A stretch of DNA of 64,000 nucleotides from an uncultured Lutibacter sp. Its GTDB lineage: Bacteria; Bacteroidota; Bacteroidia; Flavobacteriales; Flavobacteriaceae. The stretch lies in contig NZ_CANLRG010000001.1 of the NCBI RefSeq assembly GCF_947493565.1, forward strand, positions 310,001-374,000. Reading direction: 5' to 3'. Below the pieces are notes generated by a model. It ran no database searches and was not told the DNA's origin. It saw only the letters and a list, made by a program, of their open reading frames with translations. Of the stretch, positions 8,270 to 17,375 are shown piece after piece; the first letter of the stretch is position 1, and the number at the start of each line of letters is the position of its first letter. The position numbers and the translations under genes are program-made.

Positions 8270-9457
8270 CTATAAATCAGAGAGTATATTGTTTAAAATA
8301 TCAATAATTATATTACAGCCTTCATAAATTTCATTTTCTGATATTGTTAAAGGAGGCGTAATTCTAATGGCTCTACCTTCAAAAAGCAACCAAAATAATA
8401 ACAAACCTTTGTCTAAGGATTCTAAAATAACTTTTGAAGCAATTTCACTTGTTTCAACCATAGCAGCAAGCATTAAGCCTTTTCCTCGTATTTCTGTAAT
8501 TAATGGATGAACTAGTAATTTTCTAAATAAGGCTTCTTTTTCAAGTGTTTGTTGAATTAAAGTAGAATTAAAAAGTTCTAATAATGTAGCTTGTGCTGCA
8601 GCTGCAATAACAGGATGCCCTCCAAAAGTGGTTATGTGTCCTAATTTGGGGTTCTCTTTTAAACTACTCATTATTTTATTTGAAGAAATAAATGCTCCAA
8701 TAGGCATTCCACCTCCTAAACCTTTACCTGCAACAATAATGTCAGGAATAACATTGTAATTTTCAAATCCAAAAAATGTTCCTGTTCTTCCAATTCCAGA
8801 TTGAATTTCATCTAAAATTAATAGTGCTCCAACTTTCAAACACTGTTCTTTAACTTTTTTTAGGAAATTATTTTGAGGTTCAATAAAACCAGCTCCGCCC
8901 TGTATAGTTTCTAAAATTACTGCTGCAGTATTTTTAGTAATTTGAATTAAATCAAATTCATTGTTAAATTCAATAAATTTGATTCCAGGAATTAAAGGTC
9001 TAAAAGCACTATTTTGTTCCTCCTTTCCACAAACGCTCATAGCTCCTTGCGTATTTCCATGATAAGCGTTTTTTGCAGCTATAATTTCACTTCTACCAGT
9101 AATTCTCTTGGCTAATTTTAAAGCACCTTCTGTAGCTTCAGTACCCGAATTGGTTAGGTAAACAGTTTCTAAACTTTTAGGTAGATGTTCCACTAATAAT
9201 TTACAAAGCTCAACTTGAGGTTGTTGTATAAACTCTCCATAAACCATTACATGAGTATATTTATCAACCTGTTGTTTAATTGCTTCAGAAATTTTAGGAT
9301 GATTATGACCTAAGGTGTTTGCAGATACTCCAGCAATAAAATCTAAATACTTTTTCCCTACAGAATCATAAACATAATTACCATTTGCATGAGAAATTTC
9401 TAAGGCAAGTGGATGACTACCAGTTTGTGCTTGATATTTTAAAAAGTCCTTTTTCAA
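8270..9457 (-). CDS. Class III PLP-dependent aminotransferase (acetylornithine aminotransferase-like)
   Basis: 395 residues. Fold-type I aminotransferase: the TNSGTEATEGALKLAKR phosphate-binding segment is near 112, the pyridine-nitrogen Asp is Asp216 in LILDEIQSG, and the Schiff-base lysine is Lys245 in VAGKGLGGG. The family moves amino groups from ornithine, acetylornithine or 4-aminobutyrate to 2-oxoglutarate. The substrate cannot be fixed from sequence, and no other arginine gene is near, so I leave the symbol blank. Its ATG overlaps the stop of the OstA-like gene upstream by 4 bp, indicating translational coupling. Confidence 0.9.
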   Translation of the reverse strand: MKKDFLKYQAQTGSHPLALEISHANGNYVYDSVGKKYLDFIAGVSANTLGHNHPKISEAIKQQVDKYTHVMVYGEFIQQPQVELCKLLVEHLPKSLETVYLTNSGTEATEGALKLAKRITGRSEIIAAKNAYHGNTQGAMSVCGKEEQNSAFRPLIPGIKFIEFNNEFDLIQITKNTAAVILETIQGGAGFIEPQNNFLKKVKEQCLKVGALLILDEIQSGIGRTGTFFGFENYNVIPDIIVAGKGLGGGMPIGAFISSNKIMSSLKENPKLGHITTFGGHPVIAAAAQATLLELFNSTLIQQTLEKEALFRKLLVHPLITEIRGKGLMLAAMVETSEIASKVILESLDKGLLLFWLLFEGRAIRITPPLTISENEIYEGCNIIIDILNNILSDL

Positions 9458-11025
9458 TCTTTAATTCTTTCTTTAGGTAAAGGTTTTTCCAATTTATCTT
9501 TTTTTGGTACTTCAGCAGTTACGTCTTTGATAAAGATATCTTCTTTTTTCTTTGGTCGCTCATCTTCTCTCCAAATAAAGCCTTTTAAAAGTTTTTCATT
9601 TTCATTTAATTTTTCAAATTCGGAAGGAGGGTAGGTTTTTCCTTCAGGTTTTTGAATAAAATCAACCTGTTCAATTTGATTGTCTCCAAGAGTAATAAAA
9701 ATATTTTTACTACTCATCATTTTATTAATACCTACTAATACGTTAAATTCATCACGGATAAAAAATACCACTTCACTATTTCCAACTACATCTAATGTTT
9801 TTAGTTGATTGTTTAAAAATTTACCATACATATTTTTCCCTTTTAACTGACTGTATCCAGCTGAATCTTTTTGTATCATAAAGGCATTATTTAATACTTT
9901 TAAAGAATCAAGTTGTTCAGTTTTTGTATTTGAAATTAAATGTATAGTGTCTCCAGTAATTTGGTTTCCTTGCGCCCATAAAACTGGATTAGTAAGTAAT
10001 TTTGTTAATCCAGTTTTTTCAAAAGTGATTAAAGAATCGCATTTACCTTGTAAATTAGATTTAAAAATTTTTACATGGTTATAAGCTTTAACAATTCTAT
10101 CTTCAACTTTGCCTGTAACCATTAAAATATCACCATGAATATGAATTGAATCATTTTCCATAATTGTGATGGCTTCTGCTTTATCGGTAATATAAACAGA
10201 GTCTTTTAATTTAAAATATTCAGCAAAATTTCCTTTGATGAACGAATTATTTGTGGTATCAATAACCTTTATATTTCCAGTTGCTGAAGCATATTCAATA
10301 TTTTTGTTGTAATACAAACTATCGCCTTCAATAGTTCTATCTCCATAAAATATTTTGGAATTTTTTAAGAAGTGAGAAATGTTTGTTTTAGAATTATGAT
10401 GCCCTTTTTCGGTATAAATTTTATTGCCATCTGTAGTAATTGTTGAAGGACCGTATAAATCTGCAATTCCAGTACTTGTATAATAATCCAAATGCTTGGA
10501 AACTAAAGTGCTACCATCTTTATTTAACACATCAACTCTGTCAAATGCTTGAAATTTATTGGTTCTTAAATAATAATTACCAATTTTACTTTTTAAAACA
10601 TTTGTGGTGTCTTTAATAGTTCCTCCGCTTTTATAGTATAAATGTTGATTAATTCTATCGAAATGAAGAGTATCGGTACGTAACTCCATTAATTCATCTT
10701 TTAAAAGAACATCACCCCAAGAAGTAGCCATTTTTTTTAAACCATCATAATCGGCATACTTACTATATTGAAAAACCGTATCACCTTGGTTCATAATTAC
10801 GTTACCAATGGCTTTTATCAATTTTATATCTTGGTAAATATAGGCTTTATCACACCTAAGCGTTGCGCCTTCATGCTCCACAAAAACATTTCCTAAAACT
10901 ATGGTAGCACCAGGATATTCAGGCTTAACAAAGGTATTATCTGCTTTTAAAATTTTAACTCTTTTAGATTGAGAAAAACTTTGAATGCTAATAAAAGCAA
11001 TAAGTATGAATAAGATATTTTTCAA
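9454..11025 (-). CDS. OstA-like (LptA/LptD N-domain-like) exported protein
   Basis: 523 residues with a Sec signal peptide ending near SFSQS. The body has repeated beta-jellyroll units of the OstA type (ATLRCDKAYIYQDIKLIKAIGNVIMNQGD... and later TDKAEAITIMENDSIHIHGD), the fold that carries lipopolysaccharide across the periplasm. The C-terminus is charged and proline-rich (from about 470), lacking an LptD barrel, so this is probably a periplasmic LPS-transport accessory. It overlaps the aminotransferase start by 4 bp and lies downstream of purA. Confidence 0.85.
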   Translation of the reverse strand: MKNILFILIAFISIQSFSQSKRVKILKADNTFVKPEYPGATIVLGNVFVEHEGATLRCDKAYIYQDIKLIKAIGNVIMNQGDTVFQYSKYADYDGLKKMATSWGDVLLKDELMELRTDTLHFDRINQHLYYKSGGTIKDTTNVLKSKIGNYYLRTNKFQAFDRVDVLNKDGSTLVSKHLDYYTSTGIADLYGPSTITTDGNKIYTEKGHHNSKTNISHFLKNSKIFYGDRTIEGDSLYYNKNIEYASATGNIKVIDTTNNSFIKGNFAEYFKLKDSVYITDKAEAITIMENDSIHIHGDILMVTGKVEDRIVKAYNHVKIFKSNLQGKCDSLITFEKTGLTKLLTNPVLWAQGNQITGDTIHLISNTKTEQLDSLKVLNNAFMIQKDSAGYSQLKGKNMYGKFLNNQLKTLDVVGNSEVVFFIRDEFNVLVGINKMMSSKNIFITLGDNQIEQVDFIQKPEGKTYPPSEFEKLNENEKLLKGFIWREDERPKKKEDIFIKDVTAEVPKKDKLEKPLPKERIKD

Positions 11026-11086
11026 ATTTTTAGATTTAATAGCAAAACTAATGAAAAAGTTTTTTTTTAATTGATAACTATTCGTT

Positions 11087-11115
11087 AAAAAAAAAGCTTC
11101 AATAAAGAAGCTTTT
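11087..11115 (-). terminator. Terminator after purA
   Basis: On the minus strand: AAAAGCTTC-like stem (11115-11107 with 11100-11092), 6-nt loop, then a T run. It sits 5 bp past the purA stop and separates purA from the OstA-like gene. Confidence 0.8.
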
Positions 11116-11119
11116 AAAT

Positions 11120-12391
11120 TTATTTTAAAATAGTTTGTTTTCGATCTGGACCTACAGATACAATTTTTACAGGGACTTCAACAAAATCTTCAATAAATTT
11201 AATATAATCGTTTAATTCTTTTGGTAAAGTTTCTACGCTTGTCATAGAAGTTAAATCTTCTTTCCAACCTTTAAGTTCAGTATAAATAGGTGTTACGTTG
11301 TGTTCTTCAATGTTGTATGGTAAATGATTTACTTCGGTTCCTTTATAGTTGTATGAGGTACATACTTTCAAAGTATCAAACCCAGAAAGAACATCTCCTT
11401 TCATCATCATTAATTGTGTAACACCATTGATTTGCACAGCATATTTTAAGGCTACTAAATCTAACCAGCCACAACGTCTTGGCCTGCCAGTAGTAGCTCC
11501 AAATTCGTGACCAACTTTAGCCATTATTTCTCCATCTTTATCAAATAATTCAGTTGGAAATGGACCAGATCCTACACGAGTTGTATAGGCTTTAAATATT
11601 CCAAAAACTTCCCCAATTTTATTTGGCGCTACTCCTAAACCGGTACAAGCACCAGCAGCAGTTGTATTTGAAGAAGTTACAAAAGGATAGGTTCCAAAAT
11701 CAATATCTAATAAAGAACCTTGTGCACCTTCAGCTAAAATGGTTTTTTTATTTTTTATGGCATTGTTTAAATATTCTTCACTATCTATAAAGGTAAGTTG
11801 TTTTAACACTTCAATGGCTTCACAAAATTCCGTTTCAAGTTCTTCTAAATTATACTCAATGTCAACATCAAAAAAATCGATCATTTTAATGTGTTTTTCA
11901 GTAAGTGCTTGGTACTTTTCTTTCCAGTCTTCTAATTCTAAATCTCCAACTCTCATTCCATTTCTTCCAGTTTTATCCATATAAGTTGGACCAATACCTT
12001 TAAGTGTAGAACCAATTTTAGCTTTTCCTTTTGAAGTTTCACTAGCAGCATCTAAAAGACGATGTGTTGGTAAAATTAAGTGTGCTTTTCTTGAAATAAG
12101 TAATTTAGATTTGATATCTAAATTAAATTGCGCCAAATTCTCTAATTCTTTTTTGAAAATGATGGGGTCAATTACTACGCCATTTCCAACAACATTTACT
12201 GCATTTTTGTGAAATATCCCTGAAGGAATAGTGTGCAATACGTGTTTATGTCCATCAAAAATTAAGGTATGTCCAGCGTTAGGACCTCCTTGAAAACGAG
12301 CAATAATATCATAATTTTTTGTAAGGACATCTACAATTTTTCCTTTTCCTTCATCTCCCCATTGTAGTCCTAGTAATAAGTTAACAGCCAT
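11120..12391 (-). CDS. purA: Adenylosuccinate synthase
   Basis: 423 residues, full length. It joins IMP and aspartate using GTP, the first committed step to AMP. The N-terminal motif QWGDEGKGK holds the catalytic Asp13, and NAGHT gives His41. Later motifs GPTYMDKTGRNGMRVGDL, GAQGSLLDIDFGTYPFVTSSN and GRPRRCGWLD are all present. It follows the Fur-like gene by 15 bp, so the two are likely one transcript, and a terminator follows it. Confidence 0.98.
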   Translation of the reverse strand: MAVNLLLGLQWGDEGKGKIVDVLTKNYDIIARFQGGPNAGHTLIFDGHKHVLHTIPSGIFHKNAVNVVGNGVVIDPIIFKKELENLAQFNLDIKSKLLISRKAHLILPTHRLLDAASETSKGKAKIGSTLKGIGPTYMDKTGRNGMRVGDLELEDWKEKYQALTEKHIKMIDFFDVDIEYNLEELETEFCEAIEVLKQLTFIDSEEYLNNAIKNKKTILAEGAQGSLLDIDFGTYPFVTSSNTTAAGACTGLGVAPNKIGEVFGIFKAYTTRVGSGPFPTELFDKDGEIMAKVGHEFGATTGRPRRCGWLDLVALKYAVQINGVTQLMMMKGDVLSGFDTLKVCTSYNYKGTEVNHLPYNIEEHNVTPIYTELKGWKEDLTSMTSVETLPKELNDYIKFIEDFVEVPVKIVSVGPDRKQTILK

Positions 12392-12406
12392 GTTGTTTAA
12401 TATATG

Positions 12407-12850
12407 TTAGTTGTTGTTTTGTTTTTTTGTTCCGTAAAAATAGAGCGAGTGATTGTGAATATCGATATTAAAGGTGTCTTCAATAGTTTTTTTGATAATT
12501 TGAACTCTAGGATCACAAAATTCAATAACTTCACCAGTATCTGTTAAAATTACATGGTCATGTTGTTTATCAAAATAAGATTTTTCATAATGTGCTTGGT
12601 TTTGACCAAATTGATGTTTTCTTACCAACCCACACTCTAATAATAATTCTATAGTATTGTAAAGTGTTGCTCTACTAACTCTATAGTTTTTATTTTTCAT
12701 TTGAATGTAAAGAGATTCAATGTCAAAATGATCATCTAAATCATAAATTTCTTGAAGAATTGCAAAACGTTCTGGTGTTTTTCTATGGCTATTTGCTTCT
12801 AAAAAATTAACAAAAACAGTTTTTACAATTTTTTGATTTTCGCTACTCAT
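12407..12850 (-). CDS. Fur/PerR-family transcriptional regulator
   Basis: 147 residues. The winged helix spans about 1-85 ([29 protein letters not shown] and the recognition helix [13 protein letters not shown]). The dimer domain follows with [17 protein letters not shown]. The CxxC pair that holds structural zinc in E. coli Fur is replaced by T-D-T-G here, and no second CxxC is seen at the C-terminus, so it is the cysteine-poor type found next to purA in flavobacteria. It could sense iron or peroxide. A clear -7 box lies 33 bp upstream. Confidence 0.9.
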   Translation of the reverse strand: MSSENQKIVKTVFVNFLEANSHRKTPERFAILQEIYDLDDHFDIESLYIQMKNKNYRVSRATLYNTIELLLECGLVRKHQFGQNQAHYEKSYFDKQHDHVILTDTGEVIEFCDPRVQIIKKTIEDTFNIDIHNHSLYFYGTKKQNNN

Positions 12851-12882
12851 AAATCACTAAATTTGAGTTTAAACCTAAACGA

Positions 12883-12890
12883 CAAAGTTA
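12883..12890 (-). promoter_or_regulatory. -7 box of the fur-like/purA operon
   Basis: TAACTTTG on the minus strand matches TAnnTTTG and lies 33 bp upstream of the Fur-like ATG. Confidence 0.55.
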
Positions 12891-12953
12891 CTTCTATTTT
12901 TTAAATATTTAACCTGATTTTTTTCTTATTTATTAACTTTTATTGTGAATAAA

Positions 12954-15173
12954 CTAGTGTTTGTATATTCTTTCAACAGTTTCTATTCCTTCAATTTTTT
13001 TAATACTATCACTTAATTTTTGAAGTTGAGATTGATTGACTACACTCACCGTTATTTTTCCTTCAAAAATGCCATCGTTGCCAGAAATGTTTAAGCTATG
13101 GATATTCACACTCATATTTCTAGAAATTACTTGTGTAATTTCATTTACCATTCCTACATGGTCTGCACCATAAATTTTCAAAATCGCCTTAAATTCTTGT
13201 TTAGAAGAGTCTATCCATTTTGCGCTCATAATTCTGTAGGCATAATTTGCTTGTAGGCTTATAGCGTTTGGGCAGTCTTGTTTATGAACTTTTATACCAT
13301 CATTAATTGTGATGAAGCCAAATACTTTATCTCCTGGTATTGGATTGCAACATTGTGACATTTTATAGTCTAATCGTTCTTCTTCTTTGCCAAAAACTAG
13401 CGAATCATATTTATCTACAATTTCATCTTTTTCTATAAAGTCTGGATTGCTAGAACTTCTTTTTATCCTATTTTTAAAGAAGTTTACAAAAGCATTATTT
13501 CGTTTAGAAATAAATTCTTTAAGTTGGTTGTTATCAATAGACCCGTTACCCATTCTATAAAATAAATCTAAACTGGTTTTAAGTTTAAAATGGGTTACTA
13601 AATCATTTACAACTTTTTCATTAAGGTTTATTTTAAGATGTCTCAGTTTTCTGGCTAAAATTTCTTTTCCTTCTTCAGCTATTTTCTTTTGTCCTTCTTT
13701 TAAAGCACTTTTAATACGTGTTCTAGCTCTTGCAGTAACAACAAAGTCTAACCAACCAATATTTGGTTTTTGACTTTTTGAGGTAATAATTTCTACTTGA
13801 TCTCCACTAAATAACTCGTGGCTTATGGGTTTTAATTTTCCGTTTACTTTTGCTCCACGACAGGTCATACCTACTTGTGTGTGAATAGCAAATGCAAAAT
13901 CTAATGCGGAGGCATGTTTTGGAAGTGCCTTTAAATCTCCATTAGGAGTAAACACATAAATTTCTTTCGAGTATAAATTTAATTTAAAGTCTTCAACAAA
14001 ATCAACAGCATTACTATCTGAATTTTCAAGAGTTTCTTTAATTTTATTCAACCAATCATCTAAGCCACTTTCACGTTCATTTTTATTTTTATATCTATAA
14101 TGTGCGGCATAACCCTTTTCTGCAATTTCATTCATTCTTTCTGAACGAATTTGAACTTCTACCCATTTCCCTTTTGGTCCCATTACGGTTATATGAAGAG
14201 ATTCGTAGCCCGTAGATTTTGGTTGGCTAATCCAATCTCTTAACCTACTTGGGTTAGGAATGAAGTGATCTGTTACTATCGAATATATTTTCCAAGCATC
14301 AAACTTTTCATTTTTTAAAGTAGATTTATAAATAATTCTAATGGCAAATTTATCATAAATTTCATCATAAGTAACGCCTTGTGAAAGCATCTTTTTTCTA
14401 ATAGAATAGATGGATTTTCTTCTTCCTTTTATGTAATATTTAAAACCTTCTTTATCAAGAGTATCACTTATAATATTTGAAAAGGACTCAATATATTTAT
14501 TCTGTTCTTCCTTACTTTGGGTGATTTTTTTGGCAATATCGCTATAAACTTCAGGCTCGGTATATTTTAAACCTAAATTTTCTAGTTCAGTTTTTATATT
14601 GTATAAACCAAGTCTATGAGCTAAGGGAGCATAGATATATAGTGTTTCAGAGGAAATTTTAACTTGTTTTTCATGTGGCATAGCATCCATTGTTTGCATA
14701 TTATGCAAACGGTCTGCTATTTTTATTAAAATAACTCGAACATCATCGTTAAGGGTAAGTAGCATTTTTCTAAAATTCTCGGCTTGTACAGAGGCATCTT
14801 GATCTTTTTTTAAGTGAGAAATTTTAGTTAATCCATTTACAATTCGAGCCACATTTTCGCCAAACAAACGCTCAATATCTTCAATAGTATATTCTGTATC
14901 TTCTACCACATCATGAAGAAGGGCTGCAACAATAGAGGTGGTATCCAAACCAATTTCATACGCTACAATTTTAGCTACTGCAATGGGATGGTAAATATAA
15001 GGTTCGCCAGTTTTTCTACGCTGACTACTATGCGCTTCTACCGATAAGTCAAATGCTTTTCTAATTTCTTTTTTGTCTGCATCTGTAAATGTTTGGTAGG
15101 CGCCTTTTAGTAAATCTTTATAGCGTCTAGCTATTTCTTTATTTTCTTCTTCTGTTGATAAATTGTATGTCAT
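12954..15173 (-). CDS. RelA/SpoT-family (p)ppGpp synthetase/hydrolase
   Basis: 739 residues, bifunctional Rel layout. The hydrolase HD domain occupies about 45-200 with His48, His62 and His87-Asp88 plus Glu91-Asp92 in HDVVEDT. The synthetase domain follows (about 240-375; YDKFAIRIIYK, then KSTGYESLHITV). TGS (about 405-465; ALDFAFAIHTQVG), a zinc-finger-like region (CCNPIPGD) and a C-terminal ACT domain (about 660-739) complete it. It sets the alarmone level during starvation. It lies between the M48 protease and the Fur-like gene, all on the same strand. Confidence 0.96.
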   Translation of the reverse strand: MTYNLSTEEENKEIARRYKDLLKGAYQTFTDADKKEIRKAFDLSVEAHSSQRRKTGEPYIYHPIAVAKIVAYEIGLDTTSIVAALLHDVVEDTEYTIEDIERLFGENVARIVNGLTKISHLKKDQDASVQAENFRKMLLTLNDDVRVILIKIADRLHNMQTMDAMPHEKQVKISSETLYIYAPLAHRLGLYNIKTELENLGLKYTEPEVYSDIAKKITQSKEEQNKYIESFSNIISDTLDKEGFKYYIKGRRKSIYSIRKKMLSQGVTYDEIYDKFAIRIIYKSTLKNEKFDAWKIYSIVTDHFIPNPSRLRDWISQPKSTGYESLHITVMGPKGKWVEVQIRSERMNEIAEKGYAAHYRYKNKNERESGLDDWLNKIKETLENSDSNAVDFVEDFKLNLYSKEIYVFTPNGDLKALPKHASALDFAFAIHTQVGMTCRGAKVNGKLKPISHELFSGDQVEIITSKSQKPNIGWLDFVVTARARTRIKSALKEGQKKIAEEGKEILARKLRHLKINLNEKVVNDLVTHFKLKTSLDLFYRMGNGSIDNNQLKEFISKRNNAFVNFFKNRIKRSSSNPDFIEKDEIVDKYDSLVFGKEEERLDYKMSQCCNPIPGDKVFGFITINDGIKVHKQDCPNAISLQANYAYRIMSAKWIDSSKQEFKAILKIYGADHVGMVNEITQVISRNMSVNIHSLNISGNDGIFEGKITVSVVNQSQLQKLSDSIKKIEGIETVERIYKH

Positions 15174-15217
15174 TGATTAAAATTACATTTAAAATTTAAC
15201 TATGCAATTGTAAATTA

Positions 15218-16450
15218 TTATTTTTTTAAATTTAAAATTCTTTGCAATAATGTTGGATGTGAATAATGAAATTTAACATATAGTGGATGAGGCGTTAAGT
15301 TACTTAAACTGTTTTTTGAAAGTTTTTTTAAAGATGAAATTAAAGCATTGGCATTGTAATGTTTTTTGGCATAATCATCGGCTTCATATTCAAATTTTCT
15401 AGATAAAATATTCATAATAAAATTGGTAAATTCAGAAATAGGGCTATACAAAACGCTAAATGCAATTAAACCAATATGAAAACTAGCTTGTTCAACTCCC
15501 AAAGCTTGAGATAAAACTTGATTACTTACCATTAATGATAAAATATATAACATAAAGCCTGTTAAAAGTATAGATGCGATAAGATTGTAAATAATATGTT
15601 TTTGTTTATAATGTCCTACTTCATGAGCTAACACCGCTACAATTTCATTAGTTTCTAAATCATTTATTAATGTGTCATATAAGGTAATTCTTTTTTGTGA
15701 ACCAAAACCAGAAAAGTATGCATTTGCCTTAGTTGAACGTTTAGAGCCATCAATTACAAATATATTTTGAAGTTTAAACCCAATTTTTTTGGCAAAATTC
15801 TCAATTTTGGTTTTTAGTTCTCCCTCAACTAATGGTTTTTGTTTATTAAATAACGGAACAATTAATTTAGAGTAAAACATATTCATAAACACTGTAAAAA
15901 CACTTATTAAAAGCCAAGCATATAACCAAAAAGTATTTGTAGTAATTTGATAAAACCAAGTGATTAAAGCTAAAATTCCTCCCCCAATAATTAATAACAT
16001 CATCCAGCCTTTTAGTTTATCTAAAACAAACGTAGTTTTAGTAGATTTGTTGAATCCAAATTTTTCTTCAATTACAAAGGTTTTGTAATATGAAAAAGGG
16101 ATTGAAAAAATATCGCTTGCCAATGCAATTATTCCAAAGAATACGAGCGTTACTAAAATGGAATTACTAGTGATGCTTTTTGCCAAAGTATCAACAAAAG
16201 CAAATCCATCAAATATAAAAAATAAGAGTGTGGCAATTATAGAAAAAGTACTTGAAATGAATGAAAATTTATATTTTTCTTTTTTGTATTGTTGTGATTT
16301 TAGGTACTCTTCTTCATTATAAATACCTTTGAGTTCATCGGGTATTTTATCATTAAAATGCTTAGAATTTAAATAATTGAGTACGGTATCAAAAATAAAT
16401 TTAATACAAATAATACTGATTAAAATATAGAATACGATAGTTGGAGTCAT
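15218..16450 (-). CDS. M48-family membrane zinc metalloprotease (Ste24/CAAX protease 1-like)
   Basis: 410 residues. Several membrane segments (for example near 10-25, 65-85, 100-120, 150-170, 175-195 and 285-335) surround the catalytic motif HEVGH at 276-280. The third zinc ligand is in the EYEADDYA motif near 355. The N-terminal half matches the peptidase M48 N-terminal domain of Ste24-type enzymes. In bacteria the substrates are unclear; membrane-protein quality control is likely. It starts 16 bp after the rRNA methylase stop, so co-transcription is probable. Confidence 0.93.
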   Translation of the reverse strand: MTPTIVFYILISIICIKFIFDTVLNYLNSKHFNDKIPDELKGIYNEEEYLKSQQYKKEKYKFSFISSTFSIIATLLFFIFDGFAFVDTLAKSITSNSILVTLVFFGIIALASDIFSIPFSYYKTFVIEEKFGFNKSTKTTFVLDKLKGWMMLLIIGGGILALITWFYQITTNTFWLYAWLLISVFTVFMNMFYSKLIVPLFNKQKPLVEGELKTKIENFAKKIGFKLQNIFVIDGSKRSTKANAYFSGFGSQKRITLYDTLINDLETNEIVAVLAHEVGHYKQKHIIYNLIASILLTGFMLYILSLMVSNQVLSQALGVEQASFHIGLIAFSVLYSPISEFTNFIMNILSRKFEYEADDYAKKHYNANALISSLKKLSKNSLSNLTPHPLYVKFHYSHPTLLQRILNLKK

Positions 16451-16466
16451 TGAAAAAATGTTGTAA

Positions 16467-17276
16467 TTAATTACTTAATTGTCTTTGTCTAACCGCTTCA
16501 AATAAAAGAATCGCAGCGCTAACGGACACATTCATAGAGTCTATTTTACCTCTCATTGGAATAATAATATTTGCAGTGGTATTTTGTAGCCAATTCTCAG
16601 TTAACCCAGTAGCTTCAGTACCAACAACTATGGCGCTTGCATTGGTGTAATTTATAGTTTGGTATTCAACCGAAGCAGTTAAAGCTGCACCATAAATATT
16701 AATTTGATGTTGTTTTAAAAAGTTGATTATTTCTGAACTTGTTCCAGTTGCAATTGTTGTGGTAAATACACAACCAACACTAGATCTAATAATATTGGGA
16801 TTGTACATGTCTGTTTTTGGATTAGCAATTAAAACAGCATCAATTCCTGCAGCATCTGCGGTACGAAGTAATGCTCCAATATTACCAGGTTTTTCAGGAG
16901 CTTCGGCTACTAAAATTAACGGATTTTTATTTTTAAATTGTATAGAGTTTAACGACAAATCTTTGCTTTTAGCAACTGCAATAATACCTTCAGTAGAACC
17001 TCTTAAAGCTAATTTTTGATATACTTCATTTGAAATTTCAATACAGTCAATTTTATAAGTGAATGAATGTATTATTTTTTCAAGAGTTTTATCTGATATG
17101 ATTGATATGTCAACAAGAAGTTTTTCAATTTTATATTGCCCATCAATAGCCAAAGAAATTTCTCTTAACCCTTCAATTAAAAAAGTTTGAGTTTTTTTGC
17201 GTTGCTTTGATTTTTCTTTAAGTTGAATTAATTCTTTAATATAAGTATTTTGTGTGCTCGTAATCTGTTTATTCAT
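16467..17276 (-). CDS. SpoU/TrmH-family RNA 2'-O-methyltransferase
   Basis: 269 residues from the ATG at 17276. An N-terminal SpoU substrate-binding domain (about 1-90; TFLIEGLREISLAI) precedes the knotted SPOUT domain (about 105-265) with motifs LVAEAPEKPGNIGALLRTADAAG, ALIANP-like IANPKTDMYNPNIIRSS, VVGTEATGL and IPMRGKIDSMNVSVSAAILLFE. It methylates ribose in rRNA or tRNA using SAM. A TTG seven codons upstream is rejected because it lies inside the -7 promoter box. Confidence 0.94.
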   Translation of the reverse strand: MNKQITSTQNTYIKELIQLKEKSKQRKKTQTFLIEGLREISLAIDGQYKIEKLLVDISIISDKTLEKIIHSFTYKIDCIEISNEVYQKLALRGSTEGIIAVAKSKDLSLNSIQFKNKNPLILVAEAPEKPGNIGALLRTADAAGIDAVLIANPKTDMYNPNIIRSSVGCVFTTTIATGTSSEIINFLKQHQINIYGAALTASVEYQTINYTNASAIVVGTEATGLTENWLQNTTANIIIPMRGKIDSMNVSVSAAILLFEAVRQRQLSN

Positions 17277-17294
17277 AAAGATTAAAGTTAATTG

Positions 17295-17302
17295 CAAAGA
17301 TA
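17295..17302 (-). promoter_or_regulatory. -7 box that fixes the start of the SpoU-type methylase
   Basis: TATCTTTG on the minus strand, 18 bp upstream of the ATG at 17276. Transcription should begin after the alternative TTG, which rules it out as a start codon. Confidence 0.6.
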
Positions 17303-17375
17303 CTAATTCTAGCTATTTTTCATGAAATTGATTTGAATTAAGATTTAAAATAAAAAAGATGCACCATTTGAAGAA

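Noticed and set aside
13240-13290. TAGCGTT-like sequence in the RelA/SpoT gene as a third ECF promoter
   Set aside because: It lies inside coding sequence and lacks CGTATT at 14 bp. A GTAGCGTT near 43113 inside the EamA gene was rejected for the same reason.
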